A stretch of 64,000 nt of DNA from Lachnospiraceae bacterium (GTDB lineage: Bacteria > Bacillota > Clostridia > Lachnospirales > Lachnospiraceae), in contig CP107199.1 of the NCBI GenBank assembly GCA_025758065.1, positions 2,949,501 to 3,013,500 of the forward strand. The letters run 5' to 3'. Positions within the stretch are counted from its first letter, which is position 1; each line of letters starts with the position of its first letter. The notes below the pieces were generated by a model. That model was not told the DNA's origin and made no database searches. It was given only the letters and a program-made list of their open reading frames with translations. The translations under genes were made by a program, and so were the position numbers. Shown here piece by piece: positions 24,839-33,897 of this stretch.

Positions 24839-26435
24839 AAACGCCGACTATGGCGCAGCGGAAGCCTATCTCACATTTGAGCATGACGAGTTTACCATGA
24901 AAGCCACCCTTGATGAAAACGGGCGGCTGATACCGAGGGAGGATTACCGCATTTCTTCCCTCAACTGCGGGGGCGAGGATTTCGCTGTTGCCTGTATGCG
25001 AGCCAATCTCCGCTATGAGAAAAACCAAAAACGGGAAGATGTGAAAAGCCACCACTATATCATCAGCTTTGACCCACGGGACGGGACAGACAACGGCTTG
25101 ACCGTAGACCGGGCGCAGGAGCTGGGCGAGCAGTTCTGCAAGGAGCATTTCCCCGGACACCAAGCCCTAATCTGCACCCACCCGGACGGGCATAACCACA
25201 GCGGGAATATCCATGTGCATATCGTCATCAACTCCCTGCGGATTTACGAAGTCCCGCTTCTGCCCTACATGGACAGACCAGCCGACACGCTGGAGGGCTG
25301 CAAGCACCGCTGCACCAACGCCGCTATGGAATATTTCAAGAGCGAAGTCATGGAAATGTGCCACCGGGAGGGGCTTTACCAAATCGACCTCTTGAACGGC
25401 AGCAAGGAACGGATAACCGAACGGGAATACTGGGCGGCAAAGAAAGGGCAGCTTGCCCTTGACAAAGAGAACGCCGCCAGAGAAGCCGCCGGACAGCCGA
25501 CCAAGCCCACCAAGTTTGAAACGGACAAGGCGAAGCTGCGCCGGACGATACGGCAGGCACTTTCCCAAGCTGGCAGCTTTGACGAGTTTTCTTCCCTTTT
25601 GCTGCGGGAGGGTGTGACCGTCAAGGAGAGCCGGGGGCGGCTTTCCTACCTCACGCCGGACAGGACAAAGCCTATCACAGCCCGAAAGCTGGGGGACGAT
25701 TTTGACAAGGCTGCTGTCCTTGCCCTGCTCACGCAGAACGCCCACAGAGCTGCCGAACAGACCAAAGCCATACCCGAATACCCTGCCGCAGTTAAAAAGC
25801 CGTTACAAGGGGAAAAAGCTGCAAAAACCACCCCGGCAGACAACACCTTGCAGCGCATGGTTGACCGGGAAGCCAAGCGAGCCGAGGGCAAGGGCGTGGG
25901 CTATGACCGCTGGGCGGCAAAGCACAACCTAAAGCAAATGGCAGCTACCGTTACCGCCTATCAGCAGTACGGCTTTTCCTCCCCGGAGGAACTGGACGAA
26001 GCCTGTTCTGCCGCCTATGCCGCCATGCAGGAAAGCCTTGCGTGGTTGAAGCAGGTGGAAAAGACGCTGAACGGGAAAAAGGAGCTGCAACGGCAGGTGC
26101 TTGCCTATTCCAAGACCCGCCCTGTCCGGGACGGGCTGAAACAGCAGAAAAACGCCAAAGCAAAAGCAGCCTACCGTCAGAAGCATGAAAGTGACTTTAT
26201 CATAGCAGACGCAGCCGCCCGCTATTTCAGGGAGAACGGCATTTCCAAGCTGCCGAGCTATAAATCCCTGCAAGCAGAGATTGAAAGCCTTATCAAAGAG
26301 AAAAACAGCGGCTACAACGATTACCGGGCAAAACGGGAGGAGTACCGCCGCTTGCAGACTGTCAAGGGCAATATCGACCAGATTTTACGCCGGAGCGAGC
26401 CGCAGCGCAGAAAGGAGCAGAGCCATGAACGGTAA
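24810..26435 (+). CDS. Relaxase/mobilisation nuclease, MobP-type (Tn1549-like)
   Basis: Cuts one strand at oriT and pilots DNA into the recipient. From TTG 24810 the protein begins MATFKHISSKNADYGAAEAY (541 residues), the form seen in Tn1549-type relaxases; GTG 24801 is a possible alternative start. The catalytic region has HHYIISFDPRD and the metal-binding GNIHVHIVINS. The C-terminal half is basic and coiled-coil-rich (FDEFSSLLLREGVTVKESRG and on). It overlaps mobC upstream and the Cys-rich VLP gene downstream. The frame is intact. Confidence 0.9.
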   Translation: MATFKHISSKNADYGAAEAYLTFEHDEFTMKATLDENGRLIPREDYRISSLNCGGEDFAVACMRANLRYEKNQKREDVKSHHYIISFDPRDGTDNGLTVDRAQELGEQFCKEHFPGHQALICTHPDGHNHSGNIHVHIVINSLRIYEVPLLPYMDRPADTLEGCKHRCTNAAMEYFKSEVMEMCHREGLYQIDLLNGSKERITEREYWAAKKGQLALDKENAAREAAGQPTKPTKFETDKAKLRRTIRQALSQAGSFDEFSSLLLREGVTVKESRGRLSYLTPDRTKPITARKLGDDFDKAAVLALLTQNAHRAAEQTKAIPEYPAAVKKPLQGEKAAKTTPADNTLQRMVDREAKRAEGKGVGYDRWAAKHNLKQMAATVTAYQQYGFSSPEELDEACSAAYAAMQESLAWLKQVEKTLNGKKELQRQVLAYSKTRPVRDGLKQQKNAKAKAAYRQKHESDFIIADAAARYFRENGISKLPSYKSLQAEIESLIKEKNSGYNDYRAKREEYRRLQTVKGNIDQILRRSEPQRRKEQSHER

Positions 26436-26811
26436 TATCCCCCGCATGGACTACCGCCAGTACCGGGCAGCCCGCCGCCTTGTGCATGAGTGCTGCAACT
26501 ATGACAGCGGGAACTGCCTGCTGTTGGAGGACGGCGAGCCTTGCGTGTGTGTACAGAGTATCAGCTATTCGCTGCTCTGCCGCTGGTTTACCGCCGCTGT
26601 CCTGCCCCTTGATGAAGCACTGGAAGCCGCCCTCTTGCGCCGGGGAAGCCGGAAACGCTGCGCTGTCTGCGGGGCGTTCTTCTTCCCAAAATCCAACCGG
26701 GGGAAATACTGCCCGGACTGCGCCGGACGCATGAAGCGGATAAACGCCGCCAAACGGAAGCGGAAACAAAGGGAGAAATGTCACGCTTTAGGGCATTTCA
26801 AACCCGCATAA
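26425..26811 (+). CDS. Cysteine-rich VLP-family protein
   Basis: A 128-residue protein with a Cys cluster: ECCNYDSGNCLLLEDGEPC, then RCAVCGAFFFPKSNRGKYC and PDCAGR, which looks like a zinc ribbon. A very basic tail (KRINAAKRKRKQREK) suggests DNA or RNA contact. This family is usually found right after the relaxase in such elements, as here (11-bp overlap). Function unknown; possibly a relaxosome or replication accessory. Confidence 0.8.
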   Translation: MNGNIPRMDYRQYRAARRLVHECCNYDSGNCLLLEDGEPCVCVQSISYSLLCRWFTAAVLPLDEALEAALLRRGSRKRCAVCGAFFFPKSNRGKYCPDCAGRMKRINAAKRKRKQREKCHALGHFKPA

Positions 26812-26920
26812 ATCAAGGCTTTTTTGGAGGGTGTCAAAGGGTGCGTGATACATTTATCCTTTTCCCTTAAAAACGCCCCCTAAAAGCGTAACAGAACCCA
26901 CAGACAGACACCACAAGGAG

Positions 26921-27682
26921 GTGAACCCTATCGCTGATTATATGACCGCAGGAACGGAGCTGCCCGCTTACCTGCCTTACCCCCGTTTCCTGCTGGAAAC
27001 AGACCTATCCCACACCGCAAGAGAGTTATATGCGCTGCTGTTAGACCGTTCCACCCTTTCGCAGAAGAACGGCTGGCAGGACAGCGAGGGACGGACATAC
27101 ATTGTCTACCCCATAGCAGAGATAGCGGAAATGCTGGATAAAGGCTGCACCACCATAAAGGGCGCACTGAACGAACTGGACGCTGCCGGGCTGCTGGAAC
27201 GCAGACGGACGGGCTTTTCTGCCGCCAACCGTCTGTATGTGAAAGTGCCGCCTATCCCAGTGGTACAGTTTTCCGACCAACTGACGGACGGAAAACCGCC
27301 CCTCATAAGGGCGGGAAACCGACCAACTGACAGCCGGAAAACTGACCTTATGACGGTCGGAAAACCGTCCCCTAACCAAACTAATATAAACAACCTAATA
27401 GAGAGCCAAACAAAAGGAGCGAGTGAGGGGCAGCCCCCCGCCGCTTATGGCAGATATAAAAATGTATTTCTTTCTGACACAGAACTTTTGGAGCTGGAAC
27501 AGGACTTCCCCGGCAAGTGGGAGTATTACCTTGACCGCCTTTCCTGCCACATCGCTTCCACCGGGAAGCAGTACCAGAGCCATGCAGCCACCATTTACAA
27601 GTGGGCGCAGGAGGACGCTGCCAAAGAGAAGCCAAAGAAAGGCATACCGGACTATTCATTCAAGGAGGGAGAAAGCCTATGA
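26921..27682 (+). CDS. Replication initiator protein A (RepA_N-like)
   Basis: A 253-residue protein with the RepA N-terminal winged helix: PYPRFLLETDLSHTARELY, LLDRSTLSQKNGW, IAEIAEMLDKGCTTIKGALN, AAGLLERRRTG. The C-terminal part has a conserved FLSDTELLELEQDFPGKWEYY stretch. GTG 26921 overlaps the AGGAGGTGA ribosome site; an alternative start is ATG 26942 or a non-standard codon between. The DnaC-like gene overlaps its end. Together they could replicate the element when circular or reload the helicase after transfer. Confidence 0.8.
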   Translation: MNPIADYMTAGTELPAYLPYPRFLLETDLSHTARELYALLLDRSTLSQKNGWQDSEGRTYIVYPIAEIAEMLDKGCTTIKGALNELDAAGLLERRRTGFSAANRLYVKVPPIPVVQFSDQLTDGKPPLIRAGNRPTDSRKTDLMTVGKPSPNQTNINNLIESQTKGASEGQPPAAYGRYKNVFLSDTELLELEQDFPGKWEYYLDRLSCHIASTGKQYQSHAATIYKWAQEDAAKEKPKKGIPDYSFKEGESL

Positions 27683-28533
27683 CCGATACAATCCACAACA
27701 CCATACTGCCTATGACCGACACCACAGCCGAGCCGGAGGATTACACCGGGGAGGACGGGCTTTTATACTGCGGCAAATGCCGGAAACCCAAAGAAGCCTA
27801 TTTCCCGGAGGGCAAGACCTTTTTCGGGCGTGACCGCCACCCGTCAGAGTGCGACTGCCAGCGGGCAGCCCGTAAGGAACGGGAAGCCGCCGAGAAGCGG
27901 CGCAGCCACCTTGAAACGGTGGAACGGCTGAAACGGCAGGGCTTTACAGACAAGACCATGCAGGACTGGACATTTGCCAACGATAACGGCAGCTGCCCGC
28001 AGATGAAGAACGCCGCCGGATATGTGGCACGCTGGGAACAGATAAAGGACGGGAACTACGGGCTGCTCTTGTGGGGCAGGGTAGGCACTGGGAAAAGCTA
28101 TTTTGCCGGGTGTATTGCAAACGCCCTCATGGAGCAGGAAGTCCCGGTGTGCATGACAAACTTTGCAGCAATATTAAACGACCTTGCCGCCAGCTTTGCG
28201 GGCAGGAACGAATATATTTCCCGCCTTTGCAGCTTCCCCCTGCTCATCATTGACGATTTTGGAATGGAGCGTGGCACAGAATACGGTCTGGAACAGGTCT
28301 ACAATGTGATTGACAGCCGCTACCGGAGCAGGAAGCCGCTGATTGTGACGACCAACCTCACGCTGGAGGAATTGCAGCACCCGGAGGACACCGCCCACGC
28401 CCGGATTTATGACCGCCTGCTTGAAATGTGTTCCCCTCTCTGCTTTACCGGGGAGAATTTGAGGAAAGCCGCCGCACAGGGAAAAATGGAACAGCTGAAA
28501 CGGCTGCTTGCCGGAAAGGAGATTTGCCTATGA
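27679..28533 (+). CDS. DnaC/IstB-like AAA+ ATPase
   Basis: A 284-residue protein with an N-terminal Cys cluster (YCGKCRKPKEAYF, then SECDCQR) that may bind zinc, and an AAA+ domain: Walker A GRVGTGKSYFAG, Walker B PLLIIDDFGM, sensor VTTNLTLEEL, and RIYDRLLEMC near the C-terminus. This is the DnaC helicase-loader type, so it probably works with RepA in element replication. ATG 27679 overlaps the repA stop; the stop overlaps the next start by four bases. Confidence 0.85.
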   Translation: MTDTIHNTILPMTDTTAEPEDYTGEDGLLYCGKCRKPKEAYFPEGKTFFGRDRHPSECDCQRAARKEREAAEKRRSHLETVERLKRQGFTDKTMQDWTFANDNGSCPQMKNAAGYVARWEQIKDGNYGLLLWGRVGTGKSYFAGCIANALMEQEVPVCMTNFAAILNDLAASFAGRNEYISRLCSFPLLIIDDFGMERGTEYGLEQVYNVIDSRYRSRKPLIVTTNLTLEELQHPEDTAHARIYDRLLEMCSPLCFTGENLRKAAAQGKMEQLKRLLAGKEICL

Positions 28534-28724
28534 CCGACACCCAGAGAAACAAACGCCCTGCCCGCCGCCCGGACTGCGTGACCGAAACGAGGATAGGCAA
28601 CACAATCCTTGTGGTGTCTGGCTTTTTCAAGGAGGGGGCGACCGACACCGCCGCTGACAAGATGATGAAAGTGCTGGAAGCAGAAGCCGCCGCCGGATAT
28701 TTGACCTGTGATAAGCCTGATTGA
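28530..28724 (+). CDS. tnpW: TnpW-family transposon protein
   Basis: A 64-residue protein (TRIGNTILVVSGFFKEGATD, then DKMMKVLEAEA) similar to TnpW of Tn4451/Tn4453-type mobilisable transposons. Function unknown. ATG 28530 overlaps the DnaC-like stop. Its place just before the large serine recombinase, with TnpV further on, supports a Tn4451-like origin for this block. Confidence 0.75.
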   Translation: MTDTQRNKRPARRPDCVTETRIGNTILVVSGFFKEGATDTAADKMMKVLEAEAAAGYLTCDKPD

Positions 28725-28851
28725 AAAACCGTCATTTTTACCGACCGTAAAGAAGCAGATTTGACGCTTTTGCCGCTATACAGACAGCCGCCCCATGTGG
28801 TACAATCAAGGTACGGAATAGTGGGGCTGGCTGTCGGAAACGGAGGAATTT

Positions 28852-30477
28852 ATGTTAAGACAGACCACCCAGCAACTCATTACCGCCCTTTACCCAAGAC
28901 TGTCCCATGAGGACGAGCTGCAAGGCGAGAGCAATTCCATTTCCAACCAAAAGAGGATTTTGGAAACCTATGCCAAACAGAATGGATTTTCTAATCTGCG
29001 CTGGTACACCGACGACGGTTATTCCGGTGCGAACTTTCAAAGACCCGGATTTCAAGCCATGCTTGCAGACATTGAAGCAGGGAAAGTCGGGACAGTTATC
29101 GTCAAGGATATGTCGAGGTTAGGGCGAAACTACTTACAGGTGGGAATGTACACAGAAATGATTTTCCCACAGAAAGGTGTCCGCTTCATCGCTATCAATG
29201 ACGGAGTGGACAGCGCACAGGGGGAAAATGATTTTGCCCCGCTGCGGAACATTTTTAACGAATGGCTGGTGAGAGATACGAGCAAGAAAATCAAGGCAGT
29301 AAAACGCTCTAAGGGCATGAGCGGAAAGCCCATCACAAGCAAGCCCGTCTATGGCTACCTCATGGACGAGGACGAAAACTTTATCATTGACGAGGAAGCC
29401 GCCCCGGTGGTACGGCAGATTTACAGCCTTTGCCTTGCCGGGAACGGTCCGACCAAGATAGCCCGTATGCTGACCGAGCAGCAAATCCCCACGCCGGGGA
29501 CGCTGGAATACCGCAGGACGGGCAGCACCCGCCGCTACCACCCCGGCTATGAGTGCAAGTGGGCGACCAATACCGTGGTTCATCTGCTGGAAAACCGGGA
29601 ATATACGGGCTGTCTGGTAAACTTTAAGACCGAGAAGCCGTCCTACAAGCTGAAACACAGCATAGAAAATCCCCCGGAAAAGCAGGCGGTTTTTGAGAAC
29701 CACCATGAGCCTATCATTGACCGGGAAACGTGGGAACGGGTGCAGGAGTTACGCAAGCAGCGCAAACGCCCCAACCGTTATGACGAAGTGGGCTTGTTCT
29801 CCGGCATACTCTTTTGTGCCGACTGCGGCAGCGTCATGTACCAGCAGCGATACCAGACGGACAAGCGCAAGCAGGACTGTTATATCTGCGGAAGCTACAA
29901 GAAACGCACCGCCGACTGCACAGCGCACTTTATCCGCACTGACCTCTTGACCGCTGGCGTACTCTCCAATCTGCGGAAAGTTACCAGCTATGCGGCAAAG
30001 CATGAAGCCCGGTTTATGAAGCTTTTAATCGAGCAGAATGAGGACGGGGACAGACGCAGGAACGCCGCCAAGAAAAAGGAGCTGGAAGCCGCCGAGAAAC
30101 GCATAGCCGAGTTATCTGCTATCTTCAAGCGGCTGTATGAGGACAGCGTAACCGGGCGCATATCGGACGAGCGTTTCACAGAGCTGTCGGCAGACTATGA
30201 AGCCGAGCAGAAAGAACTGAAAGAACGTGCCGCCAGACTGCGGGAAGAACTTTCCAAAGCGCAGGAAGCCACCGCAAACGCTGAAAAGTTTATGAATGTG
30301 GTACGCAGGCACACTACCATTGAAGAACTTACCCCTACTCTGCTGCGGGAGTTTGTGGAGAAAATCGTTGTCCATGAAAGCGTTGCCCTTGACGGGAAAC
30401 GCCGGGGCAAGTTACGCAGACAGGAAATCGAAATCTATTATTCTTTTGTCGGCAAGGTAGAACTGCCCGACACCTAA
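28852..30477 (+). CDS. tnpX: Large serine recombinase, TnpX-like
   Basis: The 541-residue enzyme has the resolvase-type catalytic domain: ALYPRLSHEDELQGESNSIS with probable nucleophile Ser18, GYSGANFQRPGFQAM and VKDMSRLGRNYLQVGMY. Then come the recombinase domain (GKPITSKPVYGYLMDEDENF), a zinc-ribbon (FCADCGSVMYQQ, CYICGSYKK) and a coiled coil. It would excise and insert a circular form using a GA-type core. It is inside the element bounded by a tyrosine integrase, so the element holds two different recombination systems. ATG 28852 follows GGAGGAATT. Frame intact. Confidence 0.92.
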   Translation: MLRQTTQQLITALYPRLSHEDELQGESNSISNQKRILETYAKQNGFSNLRWYTDDGYSGANFQRPGFQAMLADIEAGKVGTVIVKDMSRLGRNYLQVGMYTEMIFPQKGVRFIAINDGVDSAQGENDFAPLRNIFNEWLVRDTSKKIKAVKRSKGMSGKPITSKPVYGYLMDEDENFIIDEEAAPVVRQIYSLCLAGNGPTKIARMLTEQQIPTPGTLEYRRTGSTRRYHPGYECKWATNTVVHLLENREYTGCLVNFKTEKPSYKLKHSIENPPEKQAVFENHHEPIIDRETWERVQELRKQRKRPNRYDEVGLFSGILFCADCGSVMYQQRYQTDKRKQDCYICGSYKKRTADCTAHFIRTDLLTAGVLSNLRKVTSYAAKHEARFMKLLIEQNEDGDRRRNAAKKKELEAAEKRIAELSAIFKRLYEDSVTGRISDERFTELSADYEAEQKELKERAARLREELSKAQEATANAEKFMNVVRRHTTIEELTPTLLREFVEKIVVHESVALDGKRRGKLRRQEIEIYYSFVGKVELPDT

Positions 30478-30485
30478 CCGCCCGA

Positions 30486-30530
30486 CCTATCCGACATACC
30501 TCATGTGCCGGATAGGAACGGCAAAATTTT
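30486..30530 (+). terminator. Terminator after the serine recombinase
   Basis: CCTATCCG (30486-30493) pairs with CGGATAGG (30509-30516) with inner CAT/ATG pairing, followed by a T-rich run at 30526-30532. It closes the mobC-to-tnpX block. Confidence 0.7.
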
Positions 30531-30664
30531 TTACACTTCTATTACTTCTTTATCACACATAAGCAAAATCACAGGGCATTAAGCAGTTCATGGCTAATTA
30601 AAGGGAGCAAAAAGAAAGGAAAAGCACAATCCAGACGGTATCAGCGGCAGGTTACAAGAATAAA

Positions 30665-30693
30665 TTGTGATTTCACAAGATTGGTGTTATAAT
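30665..30693 (+). promoter_or_regulatory. Promoter with overlapping palindrome before the HTH gene
   Basis: TTGTGA (30665-30670), 17-base spacer, TATAAT (30688-30693). The -35 box is half of the palindrome TTGTGATTTCACAA (30665-30678), a likely operator for the HTH protein encoded next, giving autoregulation. Confidence 0.6.
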
Positions 30694-30756
30694 AAGAGAA
30701 AAGTTCCTGCCGGGGCAGCCGCCTCGGTGGTATGGATAGAAAGGCAGGAAAACAAT

Positions 30757-31029
30757 ATGCACATCAGCTATAAACCACTCTGGCACACACTGTTAGAGCG
30801 TGATATGAGGAAAGAGGATTTAAGGCTTGCCGCTGGTATGACAACGAATATGATTGCCAACATGAGCAAAGAGGGAAAGCACATCAGCATGGACACATTA
30901 GCCCGTATCTGTGAAACGCTGAATTGTGAGATTACCGATGTGATTGAGTTAGTACCAGACGAGCCTGCTTCCACAGGAGGTAAGGAACATGAGAGAATTG
31001 AAACCAAGAATAACGGAAAACGGAATTGA
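30757..31029 (+). CDS. Small Cro/C1-type HTH regulator
   Basis: A 90-residue protein with a Cro/C1 helix-turn-helix of the YozG type (YKPLWHTLLERDMRKEDLRL, MTTNMIANMSKEGKHISMDTLARICETLNC). It probably binds the palindrome at 30665-30678. ATG 30757 follows AGGCAGGA. The tnpV gene starts 41 bases before its stop, so translation is linked. Confidence 0.82.
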   Translation: MHISYKPLWHTLLERDMRKEDLRLAAGMTTNMIANMSKEGKHISMDTLARICETLNCEITDVIELVPDEPASTGGKEHERIETKNNGKRN

Positions 31030-31378
31030 TTATATCCTTGTCGGAGATTACTACATCCCGGACTTGAAACTGCCGGAGGAACACCGCCCTATCGGAAAGT
31101 ACGGACGGATGCACCGGGAATATTTAAGGGAAGTCCACCCAGCCAGATTGAATACATTGATACTGACCGGAGAATTGTGGACATATCTTGCAGACCTGAA
31201 CGAACAGGCACAGGAACGGTTAGACACTATCATGGAGCAGATGAAAGCCACCGAGGGCGTGACAGAGGAATTGAAGCGAACTCAACAAATGGAATGGGTG
31301 CAGCGTTGTAATAACATTCACAACCGGGCAGAAGAAATTGTTTTGCATGATATAATTTATTCATACGGGAGTAATTAA
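30989..31378 (+). CDS. tnpV: TnpV-family transposon protein
   Basis: The 129-residue protein begins MRELKPRITENGIDYILVGD and YYIPDLKLPEE, the TnpV signature of Tn4451-like elements, with a helical C-terminus. Function unknown. Overlaps the HTH gene by 41 bp in a different frame, with AGGAGGTAAGGAAC as ribosome site. Confidence 0.8.
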   Translation: MRELKPRITENGIDYILVGDYYIPDLKLPEEHRPIGKYGRMHREYLREVHPARLNTLILTGELWTYLADLNEQAQERLDTIMEQMKATEGVTEELKRTQQMEWVQRCNNIHNRAEEIVLHDIIYSYGSN

Positions 31379-31394
31379 ATCGGAGGTATATAAG

Positions 31395-32357
31395 ATGATT
31401 GAAATTGTATTTGGTGAAAGTGCCTGTGGAAGTTTGAAAATTGCCCAAACTTACGGTAAGGGAAAGTATAGAGGAAGTGCAGTTTCGGTCTTTATGAGGC
31501 ACGAAGATGGGAGTGTTCCATCTTCAGATGAAATGAAAGAAGCACAAATTCAAGCACAGGAACAAGAACATATTGCTTGGGAGAATGCTATTCCATTGGG
31601 AGGCAAGAGCAGTGATGTTTATTGTTTTGATATGGCTCTTAGTGTGGGAGATATTTCTGATAATGGAATTGGCGAACAGCGGAAAAATGTTCTCAAGAAA
31701 ATGCTGTCTGTCTGGTTTGTAGAGGATTTAGACTATCAGGTTGAAGAAAAAATACAGAAAATTAAAACTACATTGTCTTCGGTTATTGAACGATATGTAG
31801 CTGGGGAAGAAGTTCGTATTTGGTATAGCTATAATCCGGATGAACTTTGCGGTATGTACTGGCTTATGAAACAACTTCGACCATTAAACTGTCAGACAAC
31901 AATTTATTTGGTTAAGTTACCTGCCTGGGAATATGGAAAAGAAAATACTATGACATCCAAAATAGCATGGGGTGAGGTTTCTCCTGGCGAATGGGGAAAA
32001 TATATAACTCTACAAGAAAAAGCTAAGCCTGTATTTCTTTCAGCTTGTGCTATGAAATGGAATCAACTTCAAAATGAAAATGCACCTTTGCGTGCAATGC
32101 TAAATGGTAAATTGCAAAGTGTTTCAGAAGATATATATGATAGTTTCATTCTTCGTGAAATTGCGGAACAGCCAGAGCAATTCAAAATGGCTATTGTTAT
32201 AGGTAATGTTTTAGGAAAATATCAACTTGGAATTAGTGATGTATGGATTTCTAATCGCATTGATAAAATGCTTGAAGATGGTGTGTTGGAAATTATACAG
32301 GACGCACCAAAGGGAGAAACAAATTATCGCCGGATATTAAGAAAACGAATGAAATAA
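31395..32357 (+). CDS. DUF1835/DUF3658-type protein, cargo
   Basis: A 320-residue cytoplasmic protein beginning MIEIVFGESACGSLKIAQ. Middle strands (EEVRIWYSYNPDELCGMYW, QTTIYLVKLP) and the C-terminal part (GISDVWISNRIDKMLEDGVLE, then NYRRILRK) fit the DUF1835 plus DUF3658 arrangement. No catalytic function is established to my knowledge. It is AT-richer than the transfer genes, follows tnpV by 16 bp, and ends at a strong terminator, so it is probably passenger cargo of the Tn4451-like block. Confidence 0.72.
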   Translation: MIEIVFGESACGSLKIAQTYGKGKYRGSAVSVFMRHEDGSVPSSDEMKEAQIQAQEQEHIAWENAIPLGGKSSDVYCFDMALSVGDISDNGIGEQRKNVLKKMLSVWFVEDLDYQVEEKIQKIKTTLSSVIERYVAGEEVRIWYSYNPDELCGMYWLMKQLRPLNCQTTIYLVKLPAWEYGKENTMTSKIAWGEVSPGEWGKYITLQEKAKPVFLSACAMKWNQLQNENAPLRAMLNGKLQSVSEDIYDSFILREIAEQPEQFKMAIVIGNVLGKYQLGISDVWISNRIDKMLEDGVLEIIQDAPKGETNYRRILRKRMK

Positions 32358-32370
32358 TAACCACAGCAAG

Positions 32371-32420
32371 AACCGCTGCTACATGGAAGGCACCCCAACC
32401 ATGCAACAGCGGTTTTTTTT
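32371..32420. terminator. Bidirectional terminator between convergent genes
   Basis: AACCGCTG...CATGG pairs with CCATG...CAGCGGTT, followed by eight T on the plus strand. It separates the DUF1835 gene from the XRE regulator gene on the opposite strand. Confidence 0.85.
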
Positions 32421-33225
32421 ACCGTTTTTTCCTCTGGCTGATAGGCGTTCCCATTTTCTTTGATTTTTTGAGAATCCGAATCAGCCAGCGAAATTCTTCG
32501 TCTGACAGATTTTTATAGTTGATACCGAGCTGCTTGCAGTAAAGGACAACCAGCTTTTCATCCCGGCTGCCCTTGAAATTTTCGACTGCTTCGAGATTTT
32601 CTTTCAATTCATCGGCAACGGTGGTCTGGGGCGCACTCTCACTGTCCTTTTTGTGGGCTTCCCGAATATCCCGGATAATCAGGTTGAGGTCATCCAGAAC
32701 CATGTGACTGAAATACTCATCATCACTGATATGGGCGGCTTGCAGCACTTTCAAATGCGGGTCATCTTCGCCTGGGCGATACCGTTCAATGATTTCATGC
32801 CGGACGGTATCGACAAGTGCATTGAGGTTTTGAATCTGCATGGTAGCAATCCCGTCCACATAAATCTCAATGTCTGCAAGAAACTTGATGAAATCTTTAT
32901 GTGTAGCAAGCTCACAGAGCAGACGGTTGTTAATCCGACCGCTTTTCAGCAGTGCCACCATCTCATCATTCAAATGCAGCTCCGTCAATGGTGTGTTGAT
33001 CTGCTCCCTGTTCTCTGTCCGGCACAGTAGATAATCAACAGAGACCCCATAGAAGTCTGCCAGCGTGATAAGGTTGCCATGATTGATTTCCTTAAAATCC
33101 TCTTTTTCATAACTTCCAAGAGCTGATTTGGAAATGCCTGTCAGCTTTGATAGTTCTTCCAGATTTAAGCCTTTGTCCTTGCGGAGTTCCCAAAGGCGTT
33201 CCTGTATGCTTGTTGCTCCTTTCAT
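32419..33225 (-). CDS. XRE-family transcriptional regulator
   Basis: A 268-residue protein. Residues about 8-70 are a Cro/C1 helix-turn-helix (IQERLWELRKDKGLNLEELS, GISKSALGSYEKED, LADFYGVSVDYLL). The rest is helical, with LNDEMVALLKSGRINNRLL and a Lys/Arg-rich C-terminus, a form common in Clostridia mobile elements. It probably represses element genes; divergent from the structured region and small genes at 33400-34524, it may control them. The only gene of the inner block on the minus strand. Confidence 0.87.
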   Translation of the reverse strand: MKGATSIQERLWELRKDKGLNLEELSKLTGISKSALGSYEKEDFKEINHGNLITLADFYGVSVDYLLCRTENREQINTPLTELHLNDEMVALLKSGRINNRLLCELATHKDFIKFLADIEIYVDGIATMQIQNLNALVDTVRHEIIERYRPGEDDPHLKVLQAAHISDDEYFSHMVLDDLNLIIRDIREAHKKDSESAPQTTVADELKENLEAVENFKGSRDEKLVVLYCKQLGINYKNLSDEEFRWLIRILKKSKKMGTPISQRKKR

Positions 33226-33708
33226 GGGCGCACGCTCCTTTCCAATGGTTTCATTGCTGCCGCTTATCTGGATTATATCACACTTTCCGCAATCGTGGAA
33301 ATTTCTGATTTTTACCCCTAATTCCTACTTTGTGGACATACGGCACAGGGCACAAAAATGTTCTATGATACAGGTAGTTCATCGATGGATTATTCCAATC
33401 GAATGACCAGCCTGTGTGGGATATGCTTCCCCGGCGATGTAGTGCCATGACTTTTGGCAGGGATGTGGAGGAACCCTGACCGAAACGAGCGTACCAAAGG
33501 GAGCGATACGCCGCTGTGAGATTCAGGGGAGGAACGACACCGGGGAGAACTGGCGAACTGACACCGAAATGATACCGAAACACGACAATCTGATAGGGGG
33601 ATAGTCTACCCTATCGCTGATACTTCGGGAGATTTTAATCGGCTCTATGGCTGTAATTTTGCCGAAAATCGCCCCGAAACCATACACTAAAACGGGAGGA
33701 AACACAAT
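33226..33708. other. Intergenic region, hairpin-rich
   Basis: About 480 bp without a supported gene between the XRE regulator (minus) and small element genes (plus). It includes the promoter side of the regulator and the candidate structured RNA or replication-origin-like region at 33400-33670. Confidence 0.6.
33400..33670 (+). ncRNA. Candidate structured RNA or origin region
   Basis: Four independent stems are visible: TGCCA/TGGCA (33433-33460 region); a nested stem with CCCTGA (33474-33479) and TCAGGG (33523-33528) outside GCGTA/TACGC (33489-33511); GATAGGG/CCCTATC (33592-33615); and GATTTT plus CGGC paired with GCCGAAAATC (33631-33670). The series ends 38 bp before a gene. No known class was recognised. 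It could instead be an origin or operator array. Confidence 0.4.
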
Positions 33709-33897
33709 ATGCCGAGAATGAGCAAAAAGAGGAAGCATGAGCTTTCCTTTTACCTCAATGACCGGGGGCGTGTCACTTACAACGAATTATGCCGGAAATG
33801 CCAGCATGGGTGCAGGCAGAGCTTCCGGGCGGTTGTGATTGACTGCCCCCGTTATTTATCCAAACGAGCAAAGAAAAAGGAGGAACACACCGAATGA
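33709..33897 (+). CDS. Small Cys/Arg-rich element protein
   Basis: A 62-residue basic protein (MPRMSKKRKHELSFYLNDRG, then NELCRKCQHGCRQSF and DCPRYLSK) with four cysteines that could form a zinc site. Similar small proteins occur next to RepA-like and MobA/L genes in Clostridia elements. The ribosome site is GGGAGGAAAC. Overlaps the next gene by four bases. Function unknown. Confidence 0.72.
   Translation: MPRMSKKRKHELSFYLNDRGRVTYNELCRKCQHGCRQSFRAVVIDCPRYLSKRAKKKEEHTE

Noticed and set aside
33278..33583. Minus-strand frame of 101 codons in the hairpin-rich gap
   Set aside because: Composition is unlike coding DNA here, no ribosome site, and the stems explain the sequence better.
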